Assembly (NCBI RefSeq): GCF_015714715.1
Contig: NZ_WAHS01000001.1
Span: forward strand, 496,001 to 560,000
Origin: Aestuariivirga litoralis
Lineage (GTDB): Bacteria; Pseudomonadota; Alphaproteobacteria; Rhizobiales; Aestuariivirgaceae
DNA length: 64,000 bases
Direction: 5' to 3'
A program made the position numbers and the translations under genes. Of the stretch, positions 50,126-57,290 are shown in pieces (position 1 is the first letter of the stretch; every line of letters begins with the position of its first letter). The notes beneath the pieces are model-generated. The model searched no databases, had not been told where the DNA came from, and worked only from the letters and a program-made list of their open reading frames with translations.

Positions 50126-50356
50126 ATGATATGTGTGATTGGGCAGGGTGCTGCTTTGATCGGTCAGTACGTGTTCAAATCCGCCTGGATAGGCGGTTCT
50201 CTCTGCCTTTGCATGTTGCTGGCAGTGCAGATTTTCGGGCACACCACGGTTGAGGCCTATCTGCGTTACTACATGATTGGCTTTGCGCATTGGCTGCCCT
50301 ATGGATTGCCGGAATTCCTGGCGCGGGTGAAGGCTTCCTTGCTGCAGGCGATTTGA
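50126..50356 (+). CDS. Possible small membrane protein, 76 residues
   Basis: I do not recognise it. The sequence has one clear hydrophobic helix (WIGGSLCLCMLLAVQIFG, about 21-39) and a second amphipathic segment (YYMIGFAHWLPYGLPEFLA). No ribosome site precedes the ATG, and the opposite strand is also open for 86 codons, so it may not be real. It ends 31 bases before pncB. Confidence 0.4.
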   Translation: MICVIGQGAALIGQYVFKSAWIGGSLCLCMLLAVQIFGHTTVEAYLRYYMIGFAHWLPYGLPEFLARVKASLLQAI

Positions 50357-50387
50357 CCTTTATTCCCAATCGGCTATTGCTCTGGGC

Positions 50388-51611
50388 ATGACGCTTCCTT
50401 CTGCCCAGGCCCAGATTCTTGATCGTTTGATTGCCCTAGTTGAAGGCGCAGGCCCATTGCCAGCGCAGACCGACAAGTATTTCACCAACACCTCGCGCAT
50501 CGTGGCCGATCATGGCGATGTGGAAGTGACCTTTGCCGTGTTCATGCGCCGCCGCGTGGTGGCTGCCCTTGAGCCGGTGATCCGGCTGGTCACGCATTTC
50601 GTGCCGGATGCCAAGATCAAACGCTTTGTCGCCGAAGGCGAAGTGGTGCCCTCCGAGCACAAGCTTCTCGAAATCACCGGCTCAATGAAAAAGCTGTCGG
50701 AGATTGAAACGCTGCTGCTGCAGAAGACGGGCTTTCCCTGTGTCGCCGCCAACAACGCCTATGAAATGTGCATGGCTATTCCGGACGCTGGTTTCATGGA
50801 TATGCATGCGCGCCATGGTTCGGGTGCTGAGATGAACATTCTGGCCGCTTACGGCGCCAAGGTGGGCAGCGAGGCGGCGCGTGCCGCCAATCCCAAGGTC
50901 AAAGGTTTCATCGGTTCATCGCAGGATCTTACTGCTCCGTTTTTCGGAGCAGGAGGCGGCATGGGAACCATGCCCCACGCGCTGGTCGGCTATGCAGATG
51001 GCGATGTGCTGAAGGCGATGAAGCTGTTTCATGAAACGCTTCCCGAGGCGAAATCGCTCATCGCGCTGGTGGACTACACAGGTGAGGAAATTGCCGACAG
51101 CCTGCGTTGCGCCAAATGGTTCTTTGATGAGGCGAAGCTTGATCAGGCCGGCAAAGCATTCGGCATCCGGCTTGATACGCATGGTGGCCGGTTTGCCGAA
51201 GGGCTGGACTATGAAAAGTCCGTCGATGTGGTGGGCGACTGGCTGAAGGTGCGCGGCGAATATTCGATCGTGGAAACCGTGCTGGGCGGGCGCACTGTGC
51301 AACTTGACCCGACCAACATCCTGATCGACAAGGTGCGCCGCATTCTGTTCGGCAAAGGTGTGTCGGTTGCGGCCATCATCCATGCGCGCCGTGCCTTGGA
51401 CAAGGCGGGGTATACGGCGGCACAGATCGTTGGCTCGTCCGGATTTGATCCGCAAAAATGCCAGATCATGGGTGCAGCTCGTGCACCTATCAACACGGTG
51501 GGTACCGGCTCTTTCCTGCCTGCCACGCTGACTGAAACCTACGCAACTGCCGATATCATCAAATATGGCGACACCACCCGAGTGAAGATAGGCCGGGAGT
51601 TTTTACTATAA
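50388..51611 (+). CDS. pncB: Nicotinate phosphoribosyltransferase
   Basis: PncB makes nicotinate mononucleotide from nicotinate and PRPP in NAD salvage. The 407-residue protein shows TDKYFTNTSRI at the N terminus, HARHGSGAEMNI in the region of the substrate-binding and phosphorylated His, and RLDTHGGRFAEGLDYE and GSSGFDP near the PRPP site. It lies downstream of a possible small membrane gene and 82 bases before an L,D-transpeptidase gene. Confidence 0.92.
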   Translation: MTLPSAQAQILDRLIALVEGAGPLPAQTDKYFTNTSRIVADHGDVEVTFAVFMRRRVVAALEPVIRLVTHFVPDAKIKRFVAEGEVVPSEHKLLEITGSMKKLSEIETLLLQKTGFPCVAANNAYEMCMAIPDAGFMDMHARHGSGAEMNILAAYGAKVGSEAARAANPKVKGFIGSSQDLTAPFFGAGGGMGTMPHALVGYADGDVLKAMKLFHETLPEAKSLIALVDYTGEEIADSLRCAKWFFDEAKLDQAGKAFGIRLDTHGGRFAEGLDYEKSVDVVGDWLKVRGEYSIVETVLGGRTVQLDPTNILIDKVRRILFGKGVSVAAIIHARRALDKAGYTAAQIVGSSGFDPQKCQIMGAARAPINTVGTGSFLPATLTETYATADIIKYGDTTRVKIGREFLL

Positions 51612-51693
51612 TAAGGCCAATGTTTTGCGTTGAACGAGCATAAGCGCAAAGCTGCAGTTCTCATTGAGGAGGCCACTTCACTGGGAGACTGTT

Positions 51694-52176
51694 ATGAACA
51701 AATTTTCTATCGCGTTGCTCGTCACTGCGACTGCCTTTGGATTCCAGGCCGCTGACGCCAGCGCCAAGGTGCATCACAAACACAAGAGCCATCACAAGGC
51801 GATGCATTATGCATCGGCAGCCGTGGTGGCCCGTATTGACATCAGCTCACAGCGTCTGACGGTCAGCGTGAATGGCCAGAACTATGGCAGCTGGCCGGTT
51901 TCCACAGCGCGTGCCGGCTATCACACGCCGCGCGGCACCTATGGTGCGATCCGGATGGCGCGGGTTTATTATTCCAAGAAATATGACATGTCGCCGATGC
52001 CGAACTCAGTGTTCTTCTATGGCGGCTATGCCATCCATGGCACCTATCATGTGAGCGGCCTTGGCCGCCCCGCCAGCCATGGTTGCGTGCGCCTGGCACC
52101 CGTCAATGCGGCCCAGCTTTACTCGCTGGTGGCGCGCTACGGAATGGGTAATACGCGGATTGTGATTACAGATTAA
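51694..52176 (+). CDS. L,D-transpeptidase (YkuD), tandem copy 1
   Basis: A 160-residue exported enzyme: signal peptide (about 1-25, ending ADASA), a His/Lys-rich spacer (KVHHKHKSHHK) and a compact YkuD domain with IHGTYHVSGLG and the catalytic SHGCVRL. It forms 3-3 cross-links or attaches proteins to peptidoglycan. GGGAG seven bases before the ATG at 51694 fixes the start. The next gene is a close paralogue. Confidence 0.92.
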   Translation: MNKFSIALLVTATAFGFQAADASAKVHHKHKSHHKAMHYASAAVVARIDISSQRLTVSVNGQNYGSWPVSTARAGYHTPRGTYGAIRMARVYYSKKYDMSPMPNSVFFYGGYAIHGTYHVSGLGRPASHGCVRLAPVNAAQLYSLVARYGMGNTRIVITD

Positions 52177-52309
52177 TCACAAGATAGGTGGCTAAACCCG
52201 CCGTCTCTTCATCTTCAAAAAATGTTAATAGAAGTTAACGGGCCCCTTGCGGGGCCTCGCAAGCTCTGCGTAAATAAGGAACGGGGCAACTTACATTTTT
52301 GGAGACAAC

Positions 52310-52783
52310 ATGCGCAGGCTTCTTCTGGGGCTCATCTTGCCCCTTTCATTTATTATCATGAGCGCTTCGGCGCAGGCCGCATTCGGCGACCTTTTCAGAC
52401 CGCGTCCGAATTTTGGTTCGCCCGGCAATGTGGTGGCCCATATTGATATCTCGAGCCAACGCCTTGATCTGACCGTAAATGGCATTCCTTATGGCAGCTA
52501 TGCCGTATCCACCGCGCGTGCCGGTTATCACACGCCGCGTGGCCGCTATGGCGTGACCCGCCTGGCCAAGGTTTACTATTCCAAGAAGTACGACAATGCG
52601 CCGATGCCGAATTCGGTGTTCTTCTATGGCGGCTATGCCATCCATGGCACCGGCCACATTGCCAATCTCGGCCGCCCGGCCAGCCATGGCTGCGTTCGTC
52701 TCGCCCCGCAGAATGCTGCAATGCTATTCAGCCTGGTGCAGAAGTATGGCGCCCGGCACACCCGCATCATCCTGACCGATTGA
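52310..52783 (+). CDS. L,D-transpeptidase (YkuD), tandem copy 2
   Basis: A 157-residue paralogue of the preceding gene, sharing VSTARAGYHTPRG, YYSKKYD, PMPNSVFFYGGYAIHG and RPASHGCVRLAP. The signal peptide ends ASAQA and it lacks the His-rich spacer of copy 1. TGGAGA precedes the ATG. GGCCCC-TTGC-GGGGCC (52241-52256) in the 133-base gap between the copies forms a hairpin without a T-run. It ends in a TGATG overlap with the SDR gene. Confidence 0.93.
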   Translation: MRRLLLGLILPLSFIIMSASAQAAFGDLFRPRPNFGSPGNVVAHIDISSQRLDLTVNGIPYGSYAVSTARAGYHTPRGRYGVTRLAKVYYSKKYDNAPMPNSVFFYGGYAIHGTGHIANLGRPASHGCVRLAPQNAAMLFSLVQKYGARHTRIILTD

Positions 52784-53568
52784 TGAGCCGCGTTGCCCTT
52801 ATAACGGGCGGCGCACAGGGCCTGGGAGCCGCCACCGCTCAGAAACTTCTGCGCGGTGGTTTTTCCGGCGTCCTGCTGCTGGACCGCAATGCCGACAGGC
52901 TGGCGCAGGAGGCCAAGGTTCTGGCTCCGCTGGGCCGGGTGGAAACCCTGGCGCTTGATCTCGCCGATGATGTCACGCCCAAGCGTGCTGTTGCTGCTTG
53001 CGTTGAGAAATTCGGGCGGATCGATGTGCTGTTCAACGCCGCCGGAAACACGGCGCGGGGCAGCATTGCCAACGCCACGTTGGAAACCTTCCACGGCCTG
53101 TTCGATGTTAATGTCAAAGCTGCTCTGTTCATGATGCAGGAAACTGCAAAAGTGATGAAGGCGCAGGGCGGCGGCACCATCGTCAATGTGTCTTCGATGA
53201 TTGCCTATGGCGGCCTGCCGCAGCTCGGCGTCTATTCCGCCAGCAAGGCTGCGCTCAATGCGCTGACCAAGCATGCCGCGCAGGAATTCGCCTGGGACGG
53301 CATTCGCACTTTCGCCATCGCACTCGGCTGGGCTCTCACTGAGGGTGAACGCGCAGTGCAGGCGCGTGAAGGAGCCCCTGCGGATTGGGCTGAAAAATTC
53401 GGTTCTGAATTGCCGGCCGGACGGCACATTGTGCCGGAGGATGTGGCGGAGCTGATGGCCTATCTGGTTTCACCCGCCGCGCAGATCATGAATGGCGCGA
53501 TCATTGATTTCGAGCAGATGCCGGTGGGCATGTACCGCGCGCACCCGGCGATGAAGAGCTCAACCTAG
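52783..53568 (+). CDS. SDR family NAD(P)-dependent oxidoreductase
   Basis: The 261-residue classical SDR has TGGAQGLGAATA (the cofactor glycine loop), NAAG, the catalytic Ser of VNVSSMI and YSASKAA with Tyr and Lys. A C-terminal insertion (REGAPADWAEKFG) precedes the usual VAELMAYLVSPAAQIMNGA. The ATG at 52783 overlaps the transpeptidase stop. Substrate unknown. Confidence 0.92.
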   Translation: MSRVALITGGAQGLGAATAQKLLRGGFSGVLLLDRNADRLAQEAKVLAPLGRVETLALDLADDVTPKRAVAACVEKFGRIDVLFNAAGNTARGSIANATLETFHGLFDVNVKAALFMMQETAKVMKAQGGGTIVNVSSMIAYGGLPQLGVYSASKAALNALTKHAAQEFAWDGIRTFAIALGWALTEGERAVQAREGAPADWAEKFGSELPAGRHIVPEDVAELMAYLVSPAAQIMNGAIIDFEQMPVGMYRAHPAMKSST

Positions 53569-54447
53569 TTCAAGCAGATTGATTTCCGGCGGCGCACCGA
53601 AGCGGATCGGCAGGTCCGAAACGCCAAGTCCGCCTGACACGATGAGATGGCAGCCGTCCTCGATGATGTGACCATAGGTGTATTTGCGACCATAGGCGGA
53701 CGGAATGTAAGGCGCGTAACCCGCGATGCGGATCTGCCCGCCATGAGTGTGGCCTGACAATGTGAGCGAGACATGCGAGGGCATGTTGGCGAACATATCC
53801 GGCTCATGAGCCAGATGAATGATCGGTGCAGCATCCGTCACCTGCGCCAGCGTGCCATCAAGATCGGCCATGCCGACCAGCATGTTGCGGCCACGGAAAG
53901 CGACCAGGCTGTCGGTGCCTGTCACCCAGAATGGGATGCCATCCTTGTTGAGGCGTAACGCCCTGTTGGACAGAACTGGGATGCCGTTATCCTCGAAGGC
54001 GCGCTGGGCCTCTGGCGGGCCCTGACGGGTGCGCTGGGCATTTTTGTCGCCCCACCAATCATGATTGCCATTGATTGAATAGACGCCAAGCTTGGCGCGG
54101 AGCAGTCCGGCGATCTTGGCGGTCTCACCAATCGGCACCGTGCCGGAGCGGAATTTGAGGCCGGACACATAATCGCCCAGCATGAAAATGATATCAGGCT
54201 CCAGCGCATTCACCGCGTTGATGACACTGCGCCAGCGGGTGAGCGGAAACCATGGCTCCACCACATGCGGATCGGCGATCACGGCGGCGCGCAGTTTCAG
54301 GCCCGGTGTCCAGTTTGGTGGCGTGAAAGCATAGGCCGTGGTGTTGAGCAGAAAACCCGGCTCAATCACCACGCCATAGGTGGCCATTCCGAGGCCAGCC
54401 GCAGTCATGGCGCCAAAACTTTTGATGAAGGTGCGTCGGGTAATCAT
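53560..54447 (-). CDS. Metallophosphoesterase with twin-arginine signal
   Basis: The 295-residue protein starts with a Tat signal (RRTFIKSFGAMTAAGLG) and carries a calcineurin-like dimetal site: DPHVVEPW (first Asp and His), GDYVSG, NGNHDWW and LSGHTHGGQ. It is probably a periplasmic phosphoesterase of the YaeI/UDP-diacylglucosamine-like group. It converges on the SDR gene with a nine-base overlap and lies 21 bases after the LysR gene. Confidence 0.9.
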   Translation of the reverse strand: MITRRTFIKSFGAMTAAGLGMATYGVVIEPGFLLNTTAYAFTPPNWTPGLKLRAAVIADPHVVEPWFPLTRWRSVINAVNALEPDIIFMLGDYVSGLKFRSGTVPIGETAKIAGLLRAKLGVYSINGNHDWWGDKNAQRTRQGPPEAQRAFEDNGIPVLSNRALRLNKDGIPFWVTGTDSLVAFRGRNMLVGMADLDGTLAQVTDAAPIIHLAHEPDMFANMPSHVSLTLSGHTHGGQIRIAGYAPYIPSAYGRKYTYGHIIEDGCHLIVSGGLGVSDLPIRFGAPPEINLLELG

Positions 54448-54468
54448 AATGCGCGGAGCCTAACCCAG

Positions 54469-55428
54469 CTAAAGTGGCTTTTCCGTGTTACTATCCCGCT
54501 TGCTATTGCTGGTGAGGGCCTCTTTCAGGCACCAATCGCGGAACAGGGTTACCAGAGGATTAGCGGCCTGATTGGGCGCCGACAGGATGTGATAGGCAAA
54601 TTGCGGTGGCGCGCGCAGTGCCAGCTCAAACGGCTTCACCAGACGGCCGCGCGCCAGATCGTCAGCCACCAAGTTTGAATCACCAAGCGCCACGCCCATA
54701 CCGTCAATGGCGGCTTGCACGGCAAATGATGTCTGCTGGAAATGCAGTCCCGACTTGTCATCAAAGTCAGCAATGCCGGCGGCGGCCATCCACATTTTCC
54801 AGTTCGGCCAGGCGGCGCCATGGCCCTCCCAATCCAGATGGATGAGTTTGAACTTCAACAGATCACGCGGGGATTTAAGCGGGCGTTCCTTGGTGATGAT
54901 AGAGGGGCTGCAGACGGGGAACACCTTGTCCTGAAACAGCAACACGGAATCGAGGCCCGGATAATTGCCGTCGCCAAAGCGGATGGCGACGTCGACATCA
55001 TCGCGGTCAAAATCCACCGGCACATGGGTCACGTCGATGCGCACATCAGCACCGGGTGCTATTTCGAGAAAGCGGTCCAGGCGCGGCACCAGCCATTTTG
55101 CGGCCAACGAGGGCGAGGCGGACACTTTGAGCTGGTTGCGATTCTCCAGCCGCTTGATGCGTTTGATGGCGCGGCCCAGCATTTCGAGGCTTTCGCTGCA
55201 CGCGGTTAACAGAATCTCACCTTCGCGGGTCAATGCCATGGACCGGCTGGTGCGGTTAAACACCGTTACACCAAGCTGATCTTCGATCTCTTTGATCTGG
55301 TGGCTAATGGCCGCCGGGGTGACGCCAAGTTCTTGTGCGGCTTTGGAAAAACTCATGTGGCGACCGGCTGCGGTGAACGCCCGCATTGAGCGCAAACCGG
55401 GGAAACGTTCTAGGAGTGAAATCACCAT
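54469..55428 (-). CDS. LysR family transcriptional regulator (GcvA-like)
   Basis: The 319-residue regulator has an N-terminal winged helix (about 14-73: MRAFTAAGRHMSFSKAAQEL, TPAAISHQIKEIE) and a periplasmic-binding-like effector domain (about 100-300). It most resembles the GcvA/AmpR subgroup. The ATG at 55428 is used; a TTG two codons upstream is an artefact of open frame. It is on the same strand as the carnitine-type operon further right but separated by a divergent small gene and terminator; it may control that small gene. Confidence 0.9.
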   Translation of the reverse strand: MVISLLERFPGLRSMRAFTAAGRHMSFSKAAQELGVTPAAISHQIKEIEDQLGVTVFNRTSRSMALTREGEILLTACSESLEMLGRAIKRIKRLENRNQLKVSASPSLAAKWLVPRLDRFLEIAPGADVRIDVTHVPVDFDRDDVDVAIRFGDGNYPGLDSVLLFQDKVFPVCSPSIITKERPLKSPRDLLKFKLIHLDWEGHGAAWPNWKMWMAAAGIADFDDKSGLHFQQTSFAVQAAIDGMGVALGDSNLVADDLARGRLVKPFELALRAPPQFAYHILSAPNQAANPLVTLFRDWCLKEALTSNSKRDSNTEKPL

Positions 55429-55440
55429 CTTCAAATTATC

Positions 55441-55498
55441 CTAACAGATAAAATGAGAATTAGTCGTTATTCCGCCGTTATTCAATGGTGTATATAAT
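55441..55498 (+). promoter_or_regulatory. Divergent control region between lysR and the 50-residue gene
   Basis: A perfect TATAAT at 55493-55498 is placed correctly for the small gene at 55532; the -35 region is poor (TTCCGC). CTAA (55441-55444) and TTAG (55460-55463) form a spaced inverted repeat of the size LysR-type proteins bind, between the two divergent genes. Confidence 0.45.
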
Positions 55499-55531
55499 GA
55501 TCATCAAGCGAATTTAAAGAAAGTTAACGCC

Positions 55532-55684
55532 ATGACCAAGATTGCTACAAACTCCGCCAAGTCGGTTTCCTCCAAGGTGCGCAACTTCGCCCGTGAATTG
55601 TTCACGGTTGATCCGGCCATTAGCCGCATGCTCGACAACACCTATGTGGCTGTTCAGCTGAACAACCGCATCTGGATGGTCTGA
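55532..55684 (+). CDS. Small protein of 50 residues, unrecognised
   Basis: The ATG at 55532 opens a 50-residue frame ending at TGA 55682-55684. The N-terminal half is basic and Ser/Thr/Ala-rich (MTKIATNSAKSVSSKVR), followed by ARELFTVDPAISRMLDN and a hydrophobic, aromatic end (YVAVQLNNRIWMV). It has a TATAAT promoter element, a weak ribosome site, and a strong terminator 48 bases downstream, so it appears to be its own transcription unit, divergent from the LysR gene. The function is unknown. Confidence 0.65.
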   Translation: MTKIATNSAKSVSSKVRNFARELFTVDPAISRMLDNTYVAVQLNNRIWMV

Positions 55685-55732
55685 GTTTAATCTCTCCTCG
55701 AACGGCCGATCCCCTCGGCTGTTTCCCCAAAG

Positions 55733-55761
55733 GACCGGTGGCGCCATCCACCGGTCTTTTT
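55733..55761 (+). terminator. Intrinsic terminator of the small gene
   Basis: A perfect 9-bp stem GACCGGTGG (55733-55741) with CCACCGGTC (55748-55756) around a six-base loop, followed by five Ts. It lies just beyond the end of the opposing creatininase gene. Confidence 0.88.
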
Positions 55762-55765
55762 GCGC

Positions 55766-56506
55766 CTACACAAGGATTTCGAGCAGGCGCTTGAGAATGA
55801 GGTCTCGGCCCTTTGTGCCCAGTTCGGTTGAGGCCTGTGCCGCCGTCTCTGTGTACCAGCCTTTGTTCTCCCGATGCCTCGCCATGTCCACGGCTTCCGG
55901 ACACAAAGCCATCATCAATGACGTCTCGCCAATTCCAGCGTGATCGAAGGGGAAACCCTCCATCACCTCGCGCGACATCAGCGGATGGATTTTCACAAGG
56001 TTGAACGGGTCATCGCCGCCGCGATCCTTGGCGTAATAAGCCGCCATATCCTTTTTGCCCCACCAGCCTTCGCCGCGCTGTTCCTCTACAAAGCGGAAGC
56101 AGGCTTGGCGCGCGCCCAACCGGAAGGACAGATCGGTCGGCATGCCATTGGCGAAGTTTTCCGACTGGTGATGGATGATGCCGTGAATGTTTCGGAAGCC
56201 GATTTTCAGCAGGCCGTAAAACAGTTCCTCCGCGAAGGGTGCGAGTGCCTTGCCGTTAACCTGCACTGAGCCATTGCCTTCCGGCTTCTCCACCGCATAG
56301 CTGGCCGCGCCGTAATAGAAGGGCGGCAGGATCACGATGTCGCGCTGCTTCTCGACAAGCTCCAGCATGCGGATCACCACCAGCGTATCCATGCCGAGGC
56401 CCAGATGTTCGCCGTGATATTCGAGCACGCCCAATGGCAGCACGACAGGCGTATTGTTCGCGATGGCTTGCCGCAGCTGATGCGGCAACATCAGCTCGTA
56501 GCGCAT
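55766..56506 (-). CDS. Creatininase family amidohydrolase
   Basis: The 246-residue protein has the family metal site LPLGVLEYHGEHLGLGMDT (about 23-41) with the expected Glu, His and Asp, then HHQSENF and a later DHAGIGETSLMM with the final Glu. Family members open lactam or amide bonds (creatinine, formamidopyrimidines, peptides). It is the last gene of the carnitine-type operon, overlapping the hydratase gene by TAATG. Activity on a carnitine-derived compound is only a suggestion of context. Confidence 0.85.
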   Translation of the reverse strand: MRYELMLPHQLRQAIANNTPVVLPLGVLEYHGEHLGLGMDTLVVIRMLELVEKQRDIVILPPFYYGAASYAVEKPEGNGSVQVNGKALAPFAEELFYGLLKIGFRNIHGIIHHQSENFANGMPTDLSFRLGARQACFRFVEEQRGEGWWGKKDMAAYYAKDRGGDDPFNLVKIHPLMSREVMEGFPFDHAGIGETSLMMALCPEAVDMARHRENKGWYTETAAQASTELGTKGRDLILKRLLEILV

Positions 56507-57288
56507 TACTTGCCTTTCCAGACCGGCGGGCGCTTCTCAGCGAAGGCTTTTGCACCCTCCAACTGGTCTTCGGATGAATAGAGCTTGTCGACGGTTTTCA
56601 GCTTGCGCTTGGTGACCATATCAAAGGCCTGCTGCACGGGCAGGTGGCCCGTTTCGCGGTCCACTTCCTTGATCGCCGCGAAAACCAGCGGCGGGCCGCT
56701 GGCCAGTTGGGCCGCCACTTCACGGGCGCGTTCCATCAATTTATCAGCGGGCAGGATTTCGTTAATCAGGCCCCAATGCTTGGCCTCCTTGGCATCCACC
56801 GTGCGGCCGGTGAACAGCATTTCCATCGCCACATGATAGGGAATGCGGCGGGGCAGCTTGATGGTAGCGGCATCGGCTACTGTGCCGGAGCGGATTTCGG
56901 GCAGCGCGAAGGTCGCGTGCTCAGCCACCAAAATGATGTCGCATGAGATCATGATTTCAAAGCCGCCGCCGAAGGCCAGGCCATTCACTGCGCAGATCAC
57001 CGGCTTGTTGAGGCCGGGCAATTCCTGCAGGCCGCCGAAGCCACCCACGCCGTAATCCGAGTCCGGTGCTTCACCGGCGGCGGCGGCCTTCAAATCCCAG
57101 CCGGGGCAGAAGAACTTTTCGCCAGCACCTGTGAGGATCGCCACGCGCAATTCCGGATCATCACGGAATTTGGCAAAGGTTTCGCCCATGATGCGCGAGG
57201 TGGCGGCATCAATGGCATTGGCCTTGGGCCGGTCCAGAGTGACTTCGAGGACAGCGCCTTTTTTCTCAACGCGGAGGGGGGATGACAT
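56506..57288 (-). CDS. caiD: Crotonobetainyl-CoA hydratase-like enoyl-CoA hydratase (CaiD type)
   Basis: This crotonase hydrates an enoyl-CoA. The 260-residue sequence closely follows E. coli CaiD: VTLDRPKANAIDAATS, LRVAILTGAGEKFF, PGWDLKAAAAGEAPDS and the C-terminal AFAEKRPPVWKGK. It would convert crotonobetainyl-CoA to carnitinyl-CoA. The oxyanion and Glu regions (NGLAFGGGFEI, FALPEIRSG) are intact. It lies two bases after the acyl-CoA ligase gene. The resemblance to CaiD is from memory of the family. Confidence 0.88.
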   Translation of the reverse strand: MSSPLRVEKKGAVLEVTLDRPKANAIDAATSRIMGETFAKFRDDPELRVAILTGAGEKFFCPGWDLKAAAAGEAPDSDYGVGGFGGLQELPGLNKPVICAVNGLAFGGGFEIMISCDIILVAEHATFALPEIRSGTVADAATIKLPRRIPYHVAMEMLFTGRTVDAKEAKHWGLINEILPADKLMERAREVAAQLASGPPLVFAAIKEVDRETGHLPVQQAFDMVTKRKLKTVDKLYSSEDQLEGAKAFAEKRPPVWKGK

Positions 57289-57290
57289 TT

